Of a stretch of DNA of 64,000 nt, positions 16,026 through 25,809 are shown in pieces. Origin of the DNA: Brevibacillus gelatini (GTDB taxonomy: Bacteria > Bacillota > Bacilli > Brevibacillales > Brevibacillaceae). The stretch spans positions 1 to 64,000 of the forward strand of contig NZ_RHHS01000010.1 in NCBI RefSeq assembly GCF_003710935.1, in the 5' to 3' direction. The notes beneath the pieces were generated by a model that had not been told where the DNA came from, ran no database searches, and saw only the letters and a program-made list of their open reading frames with translations. Position 1 is the first letter of the stretch. The number at the start of each line of letters is the position of its first letter. The position numbers were made by a program, and so were the translations under genes.

Positions 16026-16856
16026 CTACAAAATGAAGAAGTAGATGACCGCAGCAAGCGCGATGCGGTACAGGGCAAACGGAACGAGCTTGATTCGGTT
16101 GATAAGCTTCAGGAAGAAGCGGATTGCCAGCAAGGCAAACAAAAAGGCGCTGATAAAGCCGACGATGAAAAAAGGCAAGGAATCGGCGGTGATGTACTGC
16201 CAATGCTTCAACAGCGACAAAAAGCTGGCGCCCGCCATGACGGGAACGGCCATGATAAACGTAAAGTCGGACGCCGCTCTGTGGCTGAGCCCCAGCAGCA
16301 CGCCGCCGGAAATGGTCGAGCCGGAGCGCGAAAAGCCAGGCCACAAGGCGATGCACTGAAACAGCCCGATCAAAAATGCCTGCTTGTACGTCATCTGGTC
16401 AACAGTTGTGACTTTCGGACGGCCCGGCCTGAACCAGTCGGCGGCGATCATCAGCAGCGCCCCGGCGACAAGTCCGATCAGCACCGTATGGATGGAGAAA
16501 AGATATTCGTCAATGTAGTCTTCAAAAATCAGTCCGAGCACAGCGGCCGGCAACAGCCCGACGATCACTTGCGAGAGACGGAGCTTGTGGCCTGGGCCGT
16601 TGCCATCCGGCGACATTTTTTTCAAGCCCAGCAAACTTAAAAAACGGTCTTTGAACACGATCACGGCAGCGAGAATTGAGCCGAGCTGGATCACGACCTT
16701 GAACGTGTTGGCGACTTCAGGAGAAAACAGCTCTTTTGAGTGCAGCAAAGTATCGTCGACAATAATCATGTGCCCGGTCGAAGAGACGGGCGCAAATTCA
16801 GTCAGACCTTCTACCAGACCGAGCACGAAGGCCACGAAAATATTCCACAAATCCAT
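16026..16856 (-). CDS. uppP: Undecaprenyl-diphosphatase UppP/BacA, paralogue 1
   Basis: 276 residues, about eight membrane helices. The catalytic loops are present: E-G-L-T-E-F-A-P-V-S-S-T-G-H near the N-terminus and G-F-S-R-S-G-S-T in the second half. It dephosphorylates undecaprenyl pyrophosphate to recycle the lipid carrier of peptidoglycan and teichoic acid synthesis and can confer bacitracin tolerance. A second copy lies at 53456-54241. This copy has F-A-P-V-S-S instead of the commoner F-L-P-I-S-S. Confidence 0.92.
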   Translation of the reverse strand: MDLWNIFVAFVLGLVEGLTEFAPVSSTGHMIIVDDTLLHSKELFSPEVANTFKVVIQLGSILAAVIVFKDRFLSLLGLKKMSPDGNGPGHKLRLSQVIVGLLPAAVLGLIFEDYIDEYLFSIHTVLIGLVAGALLMIAADWFRPGRPKVTTVDQMTYKQAFLIGLFQCIALWPGFSRSGSTISGGVLLGLSHRAASDFTFIMAVPVMAGASFLSLLKHWQYITADSLPFFIVGFISAFLFALLAIRFFLKLINRIKLVPFALYRIALAAVIYFFIL

Positions 16857-17070
16857 ATGTACTCACCTTTCCGATTGGCGTGCGGTATGTTTTGGTTCTT
16901 GACCCTTTATTTTTGCGATACTTTCACAGTTATGTCAATAGCAACATGCTGCCATCGGTTCGGGGGTGTCTTGACGAAAGCTCTTCCAAGCCGGCCACCT
17001 ACTCTTTTTGCCTGCCAAGCGGTATGATAGATGATAGAAATAAAGCTTTTGACCAACAGGAGGTTCGAGC

Positions 17071-17397
17071 ATGCCACATCTCATCGTTCGCGGCATACAG
17101 GCCGAGCAAATGGCAACGATCAGCGAGCCGCTGACAGAAGAACTTGCCGCTCTCTGCCAGTGCGGGACAGACAATTTCACCATCGAGTGCTTGCAGACGA
17201 CAGGCGTTTTTGGCGGAAAGGTAGTAGCGTCTTTTCCATTTATCGAGGTAGGCTGGTTTGAGCGAGGACAGGAAACCCGCGACCAGTTTGCCAAAATTGT
17301 TACCAAGCACGTCCTCTCGCTCGGCATACCGGAAGTAGAGATGGTCTTTGTCGCCTATCAAAAAGAAAGCTATTATGCCAACGGCGAGCATTTCTAG
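17071..17397 (+). CDS. DUF1904 family protein
   Basis: 108 residues, ATG with CAGGAGG upstream. The tautomerase-like pattern M-P-H-L-I-V-R-G, the T-D-N-F-T-I-E segment and E-V-E-M-V-F-V motif match DUF1904 (MIF/4-oxalocrotonate tautomerase-like fold). The N-terminal proline that acts as base in tautomerases is present (M-P). The activity is unproven. It is monocistronic, closed by a terminator shared with the EamA gene. Confidence 0.8.
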   Translation: MPHLIVRGIQAEQMATISEPLTEELAALCQCGTDNFTIECLQTTGVFGGKVVASFPFIEVGWFERGQETRDQFAKIVTKHVLSLGIPEVEMVFVAYQKESYYANGEHF

Positions 17398-17460
17398 CAA
17401 GAACGACAGCCGCTGTCGATTTCCCGGGAAAGAAATGGACGATTCGACAGGCGCAAAAAA

Positions 17461-17500
17461 AGCCCAACAAAGAGCACAAGGCTACTTTGTTGGGCTTTCT
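17461..17500. terminator. Terminator between DUF1904 and EamA genes
   Basis: A perfect 12-bp stem AGCCCAACAAAG / CTTTGTTGGGCT, with an A-run before and TTTCT after, suits both convergent genes. It overlaps the last codons of the EamA gene. Confidence 0.82.
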
Positions 17501-18411
17501 GCATGTTGGAGCGGCGTTTTTTTGGCGACCAACTCTCTCAATGTTTTCAGGTTAATCATGACGATCCCGACGATAATCGCGATGCCCCCTGCCAGCGACG
17601 ACCAATAGAGCGGCTCCTGGTACAATGCAACCCCGAGAGCGAGGGCGATCAGCGGTGAAATGTACAGCCATGTAGAAGGAAAGAGCGGGTTCGTTTTCGC
17701 TACCAGCCAGTAAAAGATGGTGTGCCCCATCATCGAGCCGACAAAAGTCAAGTAAAGCAGCGCGAAGACGGACTGGGATGAAAGCAGAAACTCCATGTGC
17801 ACTTGCTCGGTAAAGGCGGAGGTGAGAAGCAGCAGAATGCCTCCGTACATCATTTGCGCCGCGTTTAACGTGATCGGCGACACCTCCTTGAACTGCTGAG
17901 AGACGTGACGGGAGTACACAGCACCTGCGGCATAAAACAGTTGGCCGAACAGGACGGCAACACAGCCAGCGACCCAGAGCATGCTGATCGAAAAGGTCAA
18001 CCCAGGCAAAAGCAGCAAGACGACACCGACAAATCCGATAAGGCAACCTGCCCAGGAACTGGCGGAAAGCTTTTGGCGCGAAAGCCCGGTCTGCAGCAGC
18101 ATGACCATCAGCGGAGCGGTCGCTGACAAAACCGCCGCAATGCCAGAACTCAAATACTGCTCTGCCCAATACAAGGTGGCAAATACGCCATACGTCAGGC
18201 AAATTCCGGTGATGGCCATCTCTTTGCGCAGCAGGATGGAGAGGGACGCTTGCTTTTTCCAGGCCATGACGGCAAACAAGACCAGGCCCGCGAGAAAAAA
18301 GCGAACCCCTGCCGAGAAAAAGGGAGGTGCTCCCGCGTCAATTCCTACTTTAATCGCTAAAAACGTCGTTCCGAAGATCAGACACATCACGAAGTAATTG
18401 ACAAATACCAT
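17482..18411 (-). CDS. EamA/DMT-superfamily transporter
   Basis: 309 residues with ten predicted membrane helices in two EamA repeats (start F-V-N-Y-F-V-M-C-L-I-F-G-T-T-F; second repeat near A-Q-M-M-Y-G-G). It is likely an exporter of amino acids or other metabolites. It is transcribed divergently from a MocR-type regulator, a common pairing in which the regulator controls the exporter. ATG with AAGGAGG upstream. Confidence 0.85.
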   Translation of the reverse strand: MVFVNYFVMCLIFGTTFLAIKVGIDAGAPPFFSAGVRFFLAGLVLFAVMAWKKQASLSILLRKEMAITGICLTYGVFATLYWAEQYLSSGIAAVLSATAPLMVMLLQTGLSRQKLSASSWAGCLIGFVGVVLLLLPGLTFSISMLWVAGCVAVLFGQLFYAAGAVYSRHVSQQFKEVSPITLNAAQMMYGGILLLLTSAFTEQVHMEFLLSSQSVFALLYLTFVGSMMGHTIFYWLVAKTNPLFPSTWLYISPLIALALGVALYQEPLYWSSLAGGIAIIVGIVMINLKTLRELVAKKTPLQHAESPTK

Positions 18412-18523
18412 GGTGATTCCTCCTTTTCCCTATCTTAACGGGAGAGGAACAGAACAGATGAAATCGAATAGAACAGATAGTAAGGCTGTCAGCTACGATG
18501 GAGAAGGAAGGGGGAGAGCCAGC

Positions 18524-19948
18524 ATGAAACGACATGGCTTGTCCAGCATTCATGCCGAGAAGCTGTTTGAACAGGTTTATGACTATTTGCTTTCGGGAAT
18601 CAGGCGCGGAGACTGGAAGACGCATGAAAAGCTCCCGTCTGTCCGGGCGCTGGCGCTGGAGATGAACGTGCATCGCCTGACGGTGTTCAAGGCGTACCAG
18701 TTGCTCAAGCAAAACGGATATGTGTACGTCAAGGATAAATCCGGCTATTTCGTTCAGCCGAGCGAGTTATTGCCGGCTGGCCCGTGGAACGACCCGATTG
18801 TTTCGGCTTACGTCCAGAAAAGCCACCTTTCGGAAATTCACCAGGTTCAGGCGACCTACCAGTTTTCCAAGGCGCTGATCGACCCGAATTTGTTGCCCAA
18901 CCTGTACTTTTCGGAATACGTGAAGAGAGTGTTTGACCTGTATCCGAAAGTGCTGGGCACCTACTCGACTGCGCAGGGGGATCAGGAGCTGCGCGAGGCT
19001 TTGTGCCGCTATTATACGGAGCGGTTCCGTTTTTATTTGACCCCGGAAGAGCTGATGGTCACGTCCGGCTCCCAGGAAGCAATCGACCTGATTGCCCGTG
19101 TTCTTGTCAAACCGCGAGACGTGGTTTTGCTGGAGCGGCCAACCTACAGCCCGGCGATTGACGTTTTTCTCCGGCAGGGCGCGCACATTTTGTCGGTCGA
19201 GATCCGGCAGCACGGGTATGACCTGGAACAGGTGGAGCGGCTCATGCAGACGCACAAGCCGCGGCTGTTCTATCTCAACCCTACGTTTCACAATCCGACG
19301 GGCTATACGGTTTCGCGTGAACAGCGCAAGCGGCTGGTGGAACTGGCCGAGAAGTATCAATGTCTGCTGATCGAGGATGATCCATGCCGGGACCTTTACT
19401 TTGCCAAAGAGCCGCCCCTGCCGCTTTTTTCCTATGACACGGCCGGATATGTCATTTACCTGCGCAGCTTCAGCAAATACGTGGCTCCCGGTCTCGGCAT
19501 CGGGACGATCGCCTGCCGCCCTTCGCTCATGGCTTACCTTCTCAGTGCCAAGGCATTGTCTGACAGCGGAACGCCGTTATTGAACCAAAAAATCTTTTTG
19601 CACTATTTCTTTTCCGAGCGGATGCAGCAGCATTTGCAAAAGCTGCGCACGGCGCTCGCCATCCGCCGGGACATCATGGAGGAGGAGCTGGCTGCAACAG
19701 ACTGGGAATGGAGCAGCCCGACTGGCGGATTCAACCTGTGGATCAAGCTGCCGGACTCGACCCCGATGGAAAAGCTGCTGGGCACGTGCATGGAGCAGTC
19801 CATTACATTTGTCCCCGGCACGATTTGCGATCCCAGGCGAGAGCTTGCCACGTGGATTCGGCTCAGCTATTCGTATTTGAATGAGCAGCAGCTTCGGGAG
19901 GGGATCAGGAAGTTTGTGGGGCAGGTGCTTGCTTTGGGGGGCGAATAG
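18524..19948 (+). CDS. MocR-type (GntR/aminotransferase) PLP-dependent regulator
   Basis: 474 residues from ATG 18524 (GGGGGAGA upstream). An ATG at 18458 with GGGAGAGG is an alternative. A winged helix-turn-helix of the GntR family (about 10-75, L-P-S-V-R-A-L-A-L-E-M-N-V) is fused to a fold-type I aminotransferase domain. The PLP lysine is in S-F-S-K-Y-V-A-P-G-L, and the N-P-T and D-D-P cofactor contacts are present. MocR proteins sense PLP-bound amino compounds. The 110-bp divergent region with the EamA gene is the expected operator. Confidence 0.88.
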   Translation: MKRHGLSSIHAEKLFEQVYDYLLSGIRRGDWKTHEKLPSVRALALEMNVHRLTVFKAYQLLKQNGYVYVKDKSGYFVQPSELLPAGPWNDPIVSAYVQKSHLSEIHQVQATYQFSKALIDPNLLPNLYFSEYVKRVFDLYPKVLGTYSTAQGDQELREALCRYYTERFRFYLTPEELMVTSGSQEAIDLIARVLVKPRDVVLLERPTYSPAIDVFLRQGAHILSVEIRQHGYDLEQVERLMQTHKPRLFYLNPTFHNPTGYTVSREQRKRLVELAEKYQCLLIEDDPCRDLYFAKEPPLPLFSYDTAGYVIYLRSFSKYVAPGLGIGTIACRPSLMAYLLSAKALSDSGTPLLNQKIFLHYFFSERMQQHLQKLRTALAIRRDIMEEELAATDWEWSSPTGGFNLWIKLPDSTPMEKLLGTCMEQSITFVPGTICDPRRELATWIRLSYSYLNEQQLREGIRKFVGQVLALGGE

Positions 19949-19998
19949 CTCGTGCGTCATTATGCCGACTTGCTGCCGTTGCCTTTGCTTTTGCATAC

Positions 19999-20034
19999 AA
20001 AAAACAGACTCTTGTTAAAAGGAGTCTGTTTTTT
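19999..20034. terminator. Bidirectional terminator
   Basis: AAAAAACAGACTC and GAGTCTGTTTTTT form a stem usable in both directions. It lies between the convergent mocR-type and rluF genes. Confidence 0.85.
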
Positions 20035-20051
20035 CATAGCGCCTCACTGTC

Positions 20052-20741
20052 TTACGAAAGGTTTTTTTTCAATTCCCGCAACTCTTCACTGGTCAAATTG
20101 CGCCATTGACCGATCTTCAAATTGCCCAGCTTGATGTTCATGATCCGCACACGCTGAAGCTTTTGCACCTGGTAGCCGAACGCCTGGCACATACGCCGGA
20201 TTTGTCTGTTCAGCCCTTGCGTCAGGATGATGTTGAAGACGCGGTCGCTCACTTTAGTGACCTTGCAGGGCTTGGTGACGGTTCCGAGTATGCGTACGCC
20301 GCTTGCCATGCCGTGCAAAAAATTGGCGGTTATAGGCTTGTCGACGGTGACAATGTATTCTTTTTCGTGATTGTTTTCCGCGCGCAAAATCTTGTTTACG
20401 ATGTCGCCGTCGTTGGTCAGCAGGATGAGCCCTTGCGAGTCCTTGTCCAGTCTGCCGATGGGAAAAATCCGTTCCGGATGGTTGACGAAGTCGATGATGT
20501 TGCCTTTGACGTGCAACTCGGTGGTGCAGGTGATGCCGACTGGTTTGTTGAGGGCAATGTAGATGCTTTTTTTCTTCTGGCCGAGCGGCTTGCCGTCGAT
20601 GCACACGTCGTCGCCAGGCGCGACAGTGCTGCCCAGCTCGGCAGGCATGCCGTTGATGGTTACGCGTTTGGCCTCGACCAGTTTGTCTGCTTCGCGGCGC
20701 GAGCAGATGCCGGTTTCGCTGATGAACTTGTTAATTCGCAT
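20052..20741 (-). CDS. rluF: 23S rRNA pseudouridine synthase, RluF type
   Basis: 229 residues. An S4 RNA-binding domain at the N-terminus ([19 protein letters not shown]) is followed by the RsuA/RluB/E/F catalytic domain with [18 protein letters not shown]; its Asp is the nucleophile. L-N-R-Q-I-R-R-M closes the active site. It modifies uridine in rRNA (RluF: U2604-type). The start overlaps the end of the upstream MOSC gene by 11 bases, so they form one transcript. Confidence 0.88.
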   Translation of the reverse strand: MRINKFISETGICSRREADKLVEAKRVTINGMPAELGSTVAPGDDVCIDGKPLGQKKKSIYIALNKPVGITCTTELHVKGNIIDFVNHPERIFPIGRLDKDSQGLILLTNDGDIVNKILRAENNHEKEYIVTVDKPITANFLHGMASGVRILGTVTKPCKVTKVSDRVFNIILTQGLNRQIRRMCQAFGYQVQKLQRVRIMNIKLGNLKIGQWRNLTSEELRELKKNLS

Positions 20742-21402
20742 GGAGGCTTCCTTTTTCTAGTTGTTGTTGTTTTTCCAGGAGGTTGTTTTTCCACGGTTCA
20801 GCCAGTTCCTCGACCTCCAGCATGTACGCAATCGTCTCATGCGAGAGCGACTGGTTGTGGTAATACAGGTGGTGGAGTGAAGCGACCGTTACGCGCTTGG
20901 GATGGGCCTCAAGCAGCGTAATTGCAGAGTCTGGTCGGATCGTGCCTTCCTGCAGGACGCGGAAAAAGTACCCGGTGTAGCCCGTTTCCACGACAGCTTT
21001 GAGCAGGAGGTTGTTCTTGTTGCGCATGTTGATCTTCCCACAGGGAATTCTGCCCTGCGACACCTGGAGAATCGTATCTCCGATTTGGTACACATCCCCG
21101 ATACATACCTGTTCTTCGGTCATGCCCAAAAGCGAAAGATTCTCGCCAAAAGCGGAAGGCGTCAAGGGCTGTCCGAATCTCTTTTCCCAATACGCATAAT
21201 GTTCAAATGGGTACGCGCAGACGACGCGATCCGGCCCGCCGTGAAAGGCATGATACGCTACGTCGTCGTCATCAATTTTTAGGGAGCGAATGACCAATTC
21301 GCTGGCCTCGTCCTTACATATGCTGGAAAGCACTTCTTTGCCGTTGTAGCTCAGGTTTTTCGGCAGTCCTTTAAATAAGGAAACGATTTTTCTGTCGGAC
21401 AT
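20731..21402 (-). CDS. MOSC-domain protein, YiiM-like
   Basis: 223 residues: a MOSC beta-barrel (motifs [24 protein letters not shown]) with the conserved Cys, followed by a C-terminal three-helix extension as in YiiM. YiiM-type proteins use molybdenum cofactor to reduce N-hydroxylated compounds such as 6-hydroxylaminopurine. The ATG at 21402 is preferred to the in-frame GTG at 21411 because AGGGAG lies 8 bases before it. Confidence 0.85.
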   Translation of the reverse strand: MSDRKIVSLFKGLPKNLSYNGKEVLSSICKDEASELVIRSLKIDDDDVAYHAFHGGPDRVVCAYPFEHYAYWEKRFGQPLTPSAFGENLSLLGMTEEQVCIGDVYQIGDTILQVSQGRIPCGKINMRNKNNLLLKAVVETGYTGYFFRVLQEGTIRPDSAITLLEAHPKRVTVASLHHLYYHNQSLSHETIAYMLEVEELAEPWKNNLLEKQQQLEKGSLHAN

Positions 21403-21543
21403 GTTTTTCACTCCCTGTGTGTCATTCTTGCCAATTATGAATCCATATTATCACATCAATCTTTCGAAGCTCCACCGCAGATGGGCACGGGCAGGCAGTT
21501 CTGGTATGATGTTGGAAAGGAATCCACAGGAGGCTTATGCGAT

Positions 21544-22992
21544 ATGCAATCATATGGTGTGGCATTGCACACAGATAAATATCAGATCAACATGATGTAC
21601 GCGCATTGGGTAAACGGGACGCACAACCAGCGGGTGGTTTTCGAAGCGTATTTCCGCAAACTGCCTTTTGGCAACGGTTACGCAGTTTCCGCGGGGTTGG
21701 AGCGAATCGTTCATTATATAAAAAATTTGCGGTTTGAAGAAAGCGACCTGCAATATTTGCGGGAGCAGGAGGAAAATTACGATCCGGCCTTCTTGGAGGA
21801 ACTGCGCAACCTGCGCTTCCAAGGCTCGCTCTACTCCGTCAAGGAAGGCACGATGGTGTTTCCGAACGAGCCGCTGATTCGCGTGGAAGGCCGCGTCATG
21901 GAGGCGCAGCTGGTGGAAACCGCCCTGCTGAACTACATGAACTACCAGACGCTGATTGCGACAAAAGCTTCGCGGATCAAAAACGTGGCGGGCGACGACA
22001 TCCTGATGGAATTCGGCACGAGACGGGCGCAGGAAGCAGACGCCGCCCTGTGGGGAACGAGAGCGGCGTATTTGGCCGGCTTTGACGCGACCTCCAACAT
22101 GCTTGCGGGAAAAATGTTCGGCATCCCGACAAAAGGAACGCACGCACACTCGTGGGTGCAGAGCTTTGAGGACGAGGAAGAAGCATTCCAGCGCTTTGCC
22201 GATGCCCTGCCGAACCAGGTGACGCTGCTCGTAGATACGTACGATACGCTGAAAAGCGGCGTTCCCCATGCCATTTCCGTCGGGAAAAGACTGGAGCGGG
22301 AAGGCAAAAAGCTGATCGCTGTGCGGCTGGACAGCGGCGACCTCGCCTATTTGTCCACCAAAACGCGCGAAATGCTGGACAAAGCGGGGCTTACCGATGT
22401 GAAGATCGTCGCTTCCAACGATCTGGACGAGCATACGATCATGAACCTGAAAGTACAGGGGGCGAAGATCGACAGCTGGGGAGTGGGCACGCAACTGATT
22501 ACGGCAGCGGATCAACCGACGCTCGGCGGTGTTTACAAGCTGGTCGCTCGCCAGGACGCGAACGGGGTCTATCAGCCGACGATCAAGATTTCGGCCAATC
22601 CGGAAAAAGTGACGACTCCCGGCATCAAGGACATGTACCGACTGATCGATCCCGATACGGGCAAAGCGATTGCCGACTATTTGTGTTTCCCGGAGGAAAC
22701 GACGATTGCCGAAGGCGCTCCGGTCAATCTGATTAATCCGAGCCATCCATATTTGAACAAGCAGCTGACCCGCTACCGGGCAGAAGCTTTGCTGATCCCG
22801 GTTTTTGTCGACGGCGAGCTGGTGTACCAGCTGCCCAGCCTGGAGGAGATTCGCCGCTACCACCGCGAGCAGCTCAAGCAGTTTTGGCCGGAATATTTGC
22901 GGATGCTCAACCCTGAGCACTATCGCCTGCATGTGAGCGAGAAGGTGTGGGAGACGAAAACCGCGCTGATGCAGGCTTACATGAAAAAATAA
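21544..22992 (+). CDS. pncB: Nicotinate phosphoribosyltransferase
   Basis: 482 residues starting at ATG 21544 with AGGAGG upstream; the sequence begins M-Q-S-Y-G-V-A-L-H-T-D-K-Y-Q-I-N-M-M as in Gram-positive PncB. Catalytic-region motifs include M-E-F-G-T-R-R-A, G-T-H-A-H-S-W-V and V-R-L-D-S-G-D. The enzyme makes nicotinate mononucleotide from nicotinate and PRPP with ATP, in NAD salvage. NAD kinase (46895-47692) acts later in NADP formation but is not linked in an operon. Confidence 0.93.
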   Translation: MQSYGVALHTDKYQINMMYAHWVNGTHNQRVVFEAYFRKLPFGNGYAVSAGLERIVHYIKNLRFEESDLQYLREQEENYDPAFLEELRNLRFQGSLYSVKEGTMVFPNEPLIRVEGRVMEAQLVETALLNYMNYQTLIATKASRIKNVAGDDILMEFGTRRAQEADAALWGTRAAYLAGFDATSNMLAGKMFGIPTKGTHAHSWVQSFEDEEEAFQRFADALPNQVTLLVDTYDTLKSGVPHAISVGKRLEREGKKLIAVRLDSGDLAYLSTKTREMLDKAGLTDVKIVASNDLDEHTIMNLKVQGAKIDSWGVGTQLITAADQPTLGGVYKLVARQDANGVYQPTIKISANPEKVTTPGIKDMYRLIDPDTGKAIADYLCFPEETTIAEGAPVNLINPSHPYLNKQLTRYRAEALLIPVFVDGELVYQLPSLEEIRRYHREQLKQFWPEYLRMLNPEHYRLHVSEKVWETKTALMQAYMKK

Positions 22993-22997
22993 AGCGC

Positions 22998-23041
22998 AAT
23001 ACATCTGCTGTGTCGTGAAGATGCGGCAGGTGTATTTTTAT
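22998..23041 (+). terminator. Terminator of pncB
   Basis: AATACATCTGCTG and CGGCAGGTGTATT (with G-U) form the stem, followed by TTTTA. Confidence 0.75.
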
Positions 23042-23179
23042 GCAGCAGTACAAATAACTGCAATTGTGTGAAAAAAACAAAAATAAACAGTCTGAATTTG
23101 TAAAATTCGTAGTATAATAACTGCATTCATCCTTTAGTCCTGTGCTAGGGTGATGCAAGATAGGTGGGGAGGATCAAGC

Positions 23180-24439
23180 ATGCAAAAGACAGTAGAAAGA
23201 GAAAACCTGAATCCATACGAGATTGTCCAAAGGCAGATTGACGCGGCAGCAGCGCTGCTTCAGTTGCCAAGCCACGCCGTCGAAATCTTGAAAAGACCGA
23301 AGCGGGTGCTTGCTGTCAGCTTTCCGGTCAAAATGGATGATGGCAGCGTTCGCGTATTCGAAGGATTTCGTTCCCAGCACAATGATGCGGTAGGGCCAAC
23401 AAAAGGAGGCATCCGCTTCCATCCTGACGTTACAATGGATGAGGTAAAAGCGCTCTCGATGTGGATGTCGTTCAAATGCGGTGTCGTCGGTCTGCCGTAT
23501 GGCGGAGGAAAAGGCGGCGTCATCTGCGACCCGCACGAGCTGAGCCCAGGCGAGCTGGAGCGCGTTAGCCGCGGTTTTATGGAAGCAATCGCGGACATTG
23601 TGGGACCTGACACGGATATTCCTGCACCGGACGTGTACACGACACCGCAAATCATGGGCTGGATGATGGATACGTACAGCCGACTGAAAGGCGCGTACTC
23701 GCCAGGCGTCATCACAGGCAAGCCGATTGCGGTTGGCGGTTCCAAAGGAAGAAATGAAGCGACTGCCCGCGGATGTGTCTTCACGATTTTGGAGGCGCTC
23801 AAAGATTCGGGCCGCAAACCAGCGGAGACGACAGTCGCGATCCAAGGGTTCGGCAATGCAGGACGGATCGCAGCCAGACTGCTGACAGAGCTTGGCTTTC
23901 GCATCGTCGCTGTCAGCGATTCGCGCGGCGGCATCTACGACCGTGCAGGCTTGAATATCCAAAAAGTCGGGCAGTTGAAGGACGCATCCACGATTTTGGA
24001 CTATCCAGGGGCAACCGTCATTACCAATGAACAGCTGCTGGAACTGGAAGTTGACCTTTTGATTCCGGCTGCACTGGAAAATGTGATTACAGCCGAGAAT
24101 GCCGAGCGCATCCGGGCCAAGTGGATTGCAGAAGCTGCCAACGGTCCGACGACTCCGGATGCCGACAAGATTTTGCGTGAAAAAGGAGTCGTGGTCATCC
24201 CCGACATTCTCGCCAACGCGGGCGGAGTGACTGTGTCCTACTTCGAATGGGTGCAAAACCTGATGCACTATTACTGGTCCGAGCAGGAAGTGAACGAGAA
24301 GCTGCAAACCGCGATGGTCAACGCATACCGGGCGGTGGCGGAGCTTGCGAAAAAATACAACGTCGACCTGCGCACAGGCGCGTACATGATCTCGCTGTTG
24401 CGCATCAAGGAAGCCATGGAAGCGCGTGGCTGGATCTGA
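23180..24439 (+). CDS. NAD-type glutamate dehydrogenase (GudB/RocG family)
   Basis: 419 residues from ATG 23180 (GGGGAGG upstream). The dimerisation/substrate domain has G-G-x-R and K-G-G-I-R-F-H-P, then P-Y-G-G-G-K-G-G with the catalytic lysine and P-A-P-D-V-Y-T. The Rossmann motif is G-F-G-N-A-G. The family deaminates glutamate to 2-oxoglutarate. The laboratory B. subtilis gudB has a three-codon duplication at D-E-V-K-A; here the segment M-D-E-V-K-A-L-S is single, so the enzyme should be active. RocG versus GudB cannot be told apart by eye. Confidence 0.92.
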   Translation: MQKTVERENLNPYEIVQRQIDAAAALLQLPSHAVEILKRPKRVLAVSFPVKMDDGSVRVFEGFRSQHNDAVGPTKGGIRFHPDVTMDEVKALSMWMSFKCGVVGLPYGGGKGGVICDPHELSPGELERVSRGFMEAIADIVGPDTDIPAPDVYTTPQIMGWMMDTYSRLKGAYSPGVITGKPIAVGGSKGRNEATARGCVFTILEALKDSGRKPAETTVAIQGFGNAGRIAARLLTELGFRIVAVSDSRGGIYDRAGLNIQKVGQLKDASTILDYPGATVITNEQLLELEVDLLIPAALENVITAENAERIRAKWIAEAANGPTTPDADKILREKGVVVIPDILANAGGVTVSYFEWVQNLMHYYWSEQEVNEKLQTAMVNAYRAVAELAKKYNVDLRTGAYMISLLRIKEAMEARGWI

Positions 24440-24458
24440 CAAACAGGGAATATAACGA

Positions 24459-24491
24459 AGCCTCTCGCAAGTTGTTGGCGAGGGGCTTTTC
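24459..24491 (+). terminator. Terminator of the glutamate dehydrogenase gene
   Basis: AGCCTCTCGC pairs with GCGAGGGGCT, followed by TTTTC. Confidence 0.78.
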
Positions 24492-24690
24492 GCTCATATC
24501 GCCATTCCAGAAAAAGACCTGCTATTTTCGTTGAAAGAAAGGTATAATAATTTGACGAAAAATTGGCGGAATAACGAAACTTAGTATAGATACTTTCTGT
24601 TTGAAGCAAGCAGGAAACCAAGTATTTTTGTCGAATTTGTCGGATTAGTGTTTTTTACCTGCTTTGCAAATAGTGGAAAGGGGGAGCATT

Positions 24691-25605
24691 ATGCCAATCA
24701 AACTGCCTGACGAGCTACCTGCGGTGGAAGTGCTGGCCCATGAAAATATTTTTGTCATGAAAGAAAGCCGTGCGTTCACGCAAGACATCCGGCCGTTGAA
24801 AATCGTCATCCTGAACCTGATGCCTTTGAAGGAAACAACGGAAACACAGTTGCTTCGCCTCCTGGGGAATACGCCCCTGCAGGTGGAAATCGTTCTGTTG
24901 CACATGTCCAGCCATACTTCCAAAAACACATCGGAAGAGCATCTGTCGATGTTTTATAAAACGTTTGAGGAAATCAAGGACCAGCGCTTCGACGGCATGG
25001 TGATTACGGGAGCGCCTGTCGAACAGCTCGAATTTTCCGAAGTGACGTATTGGGAAGAGCTGAAGCAGATTTTCGACTGGAAGCTCACCAATGTGACTTC
25101 TACGTTGCATATTTGCTGGGGGGCGCAGGCCGGACTGTACCATCACTTCGGGGTGCCCAAGCATCCGTTGCCGGAAAAGATGTTCGGGGTTTTCCCGCAT
25201 ACGTTGAACAAGAAAAATGTAAAGCTGTTCCGCGGCTTTGACAATTGCTTTTACGTCCCGCATTCCCGTCATACGGAAAATCGCCGGGAGGACATCGAAA
25301 AAGTACCCGAACTGGAGATTTTGTCCGAGTCCAAGGAAGCAGGCGTGTACATCGTCGCGACGAAGGATGGCAGACAAATTTTCGTGACCGGACATTCCGA
25401 GTACGATCCGACCACTTTGCAGGACGAATATGAGCGGGATCGAAACAAGGGGCTGGACATCGCCGTGCCGCGCAACTACTATCCCGACGATGACCCGAGC
25501 CGCGAGCCGATCGTCACCTGGCGCGCGCACGCCAATCTGCTGTTCTCCAACTGGCTCAACTATTACGTCTACCAGGAGACACCGTACGATCTGAACAACT
25601 GTTAG
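24691..25605 (+). CDS. metA: Homoserine O-acetyltransferase (MetA family)
   Basis: 304 residues from ATG 24691, site AAAGGGGGAG. Catalytic residues of the family fall at the expected numbers: Cys142 in H-I-C-W-G-A-Q, and His235 and Glu237 in T-G-H-S-E-Y. Residue 111 is Glu (G-A-P-V-E), the residue known to give acetyl-CoA rather than succinyl-CoA specificity in MetA enzymes. It activates homoserine for methionine synthesis. No SAM (S-box) or T-box leader was visible in the 250 bases upstream, so the mode of methionine control is unclear. Confidence 0.93.
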   Translation: MPIKLPDELPAVEVLAHENIFVMKESRAFTQDIRPLKIVILNLMPLKETTETQLLRLLGNTPLQVEIVLLHMSSHTSKNTSEEHLSMFYKTFEEIKDQRFDGMVITGAPVEQLEFSEVTYWEELKQIFDWKLTNVTSTLHICWGAQAGLYHHFGVPKHPLPEKMFGVFPHTLNKKNVKLFRGFDNCFYVPHSRHTENRREDIEKVPELEILSESKEAGVYIVATKDGRQIFVTGHSEYDPTTLQDEYERDRNKGLDIAVPRNYYPDDDPSREPIVTWRAHANLLFSNWLNYYVYQETPYDLNNC

Positions 25606-25608
25606 CAG

Positions 25609-25692
25609 ATGGCAGCCGGAGCAGCAGGCCGCGCGACCATTACCGCTTCCTGCGGCGGAAAGCGGGTAACAATCCAGGCCACCGTCAAATAA
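25609..25692 (+). other. 27-codon frame directly behind metA, in frame with it
   Basis: Two codons after the metA stop and in the same frame, an ATG opens 27 codons ending G-R-A-T-I-T-A-S-C-G-G-K-R-V-T-I-Q-A-T-V-K. The pattern is like the last strands of a bacterial Ig-like (BIG2) domain. There is no obvious ribosome site. It may be a relic of a surface-protein gene or chance; a terminator follows. Confidence 0.25.
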
Positions 25693-25704
25693 AAAGAATG
25701 TCAC

Positions 25705-25737
25705 AAGCCAGGGCGGCAGATGCGTCCTGGCTTTTTC
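25705..25737 (+). terminator. Terminator downstream of metA
   Basis: AAGCCAGGGCG pairs with CGTCCTGGCTT (one G-U), then TTTC. The stem ends about 70 bases before the LysR-type gene. Confidence 0.75.
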
Positions 25738-25809
25738 AGCGGCGTAAAGGCTGTGGTAAGCTGGAGAGAGGACAAGCATCAACGCGAACGGAGCAGGTGG
25801 AGGCAGCAG

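Noticed and set aside
24440-24690. SAM (S-box) or T-box leader before metA
   Set aside because: None of the conserved aptamer or T-box blocks was visible.
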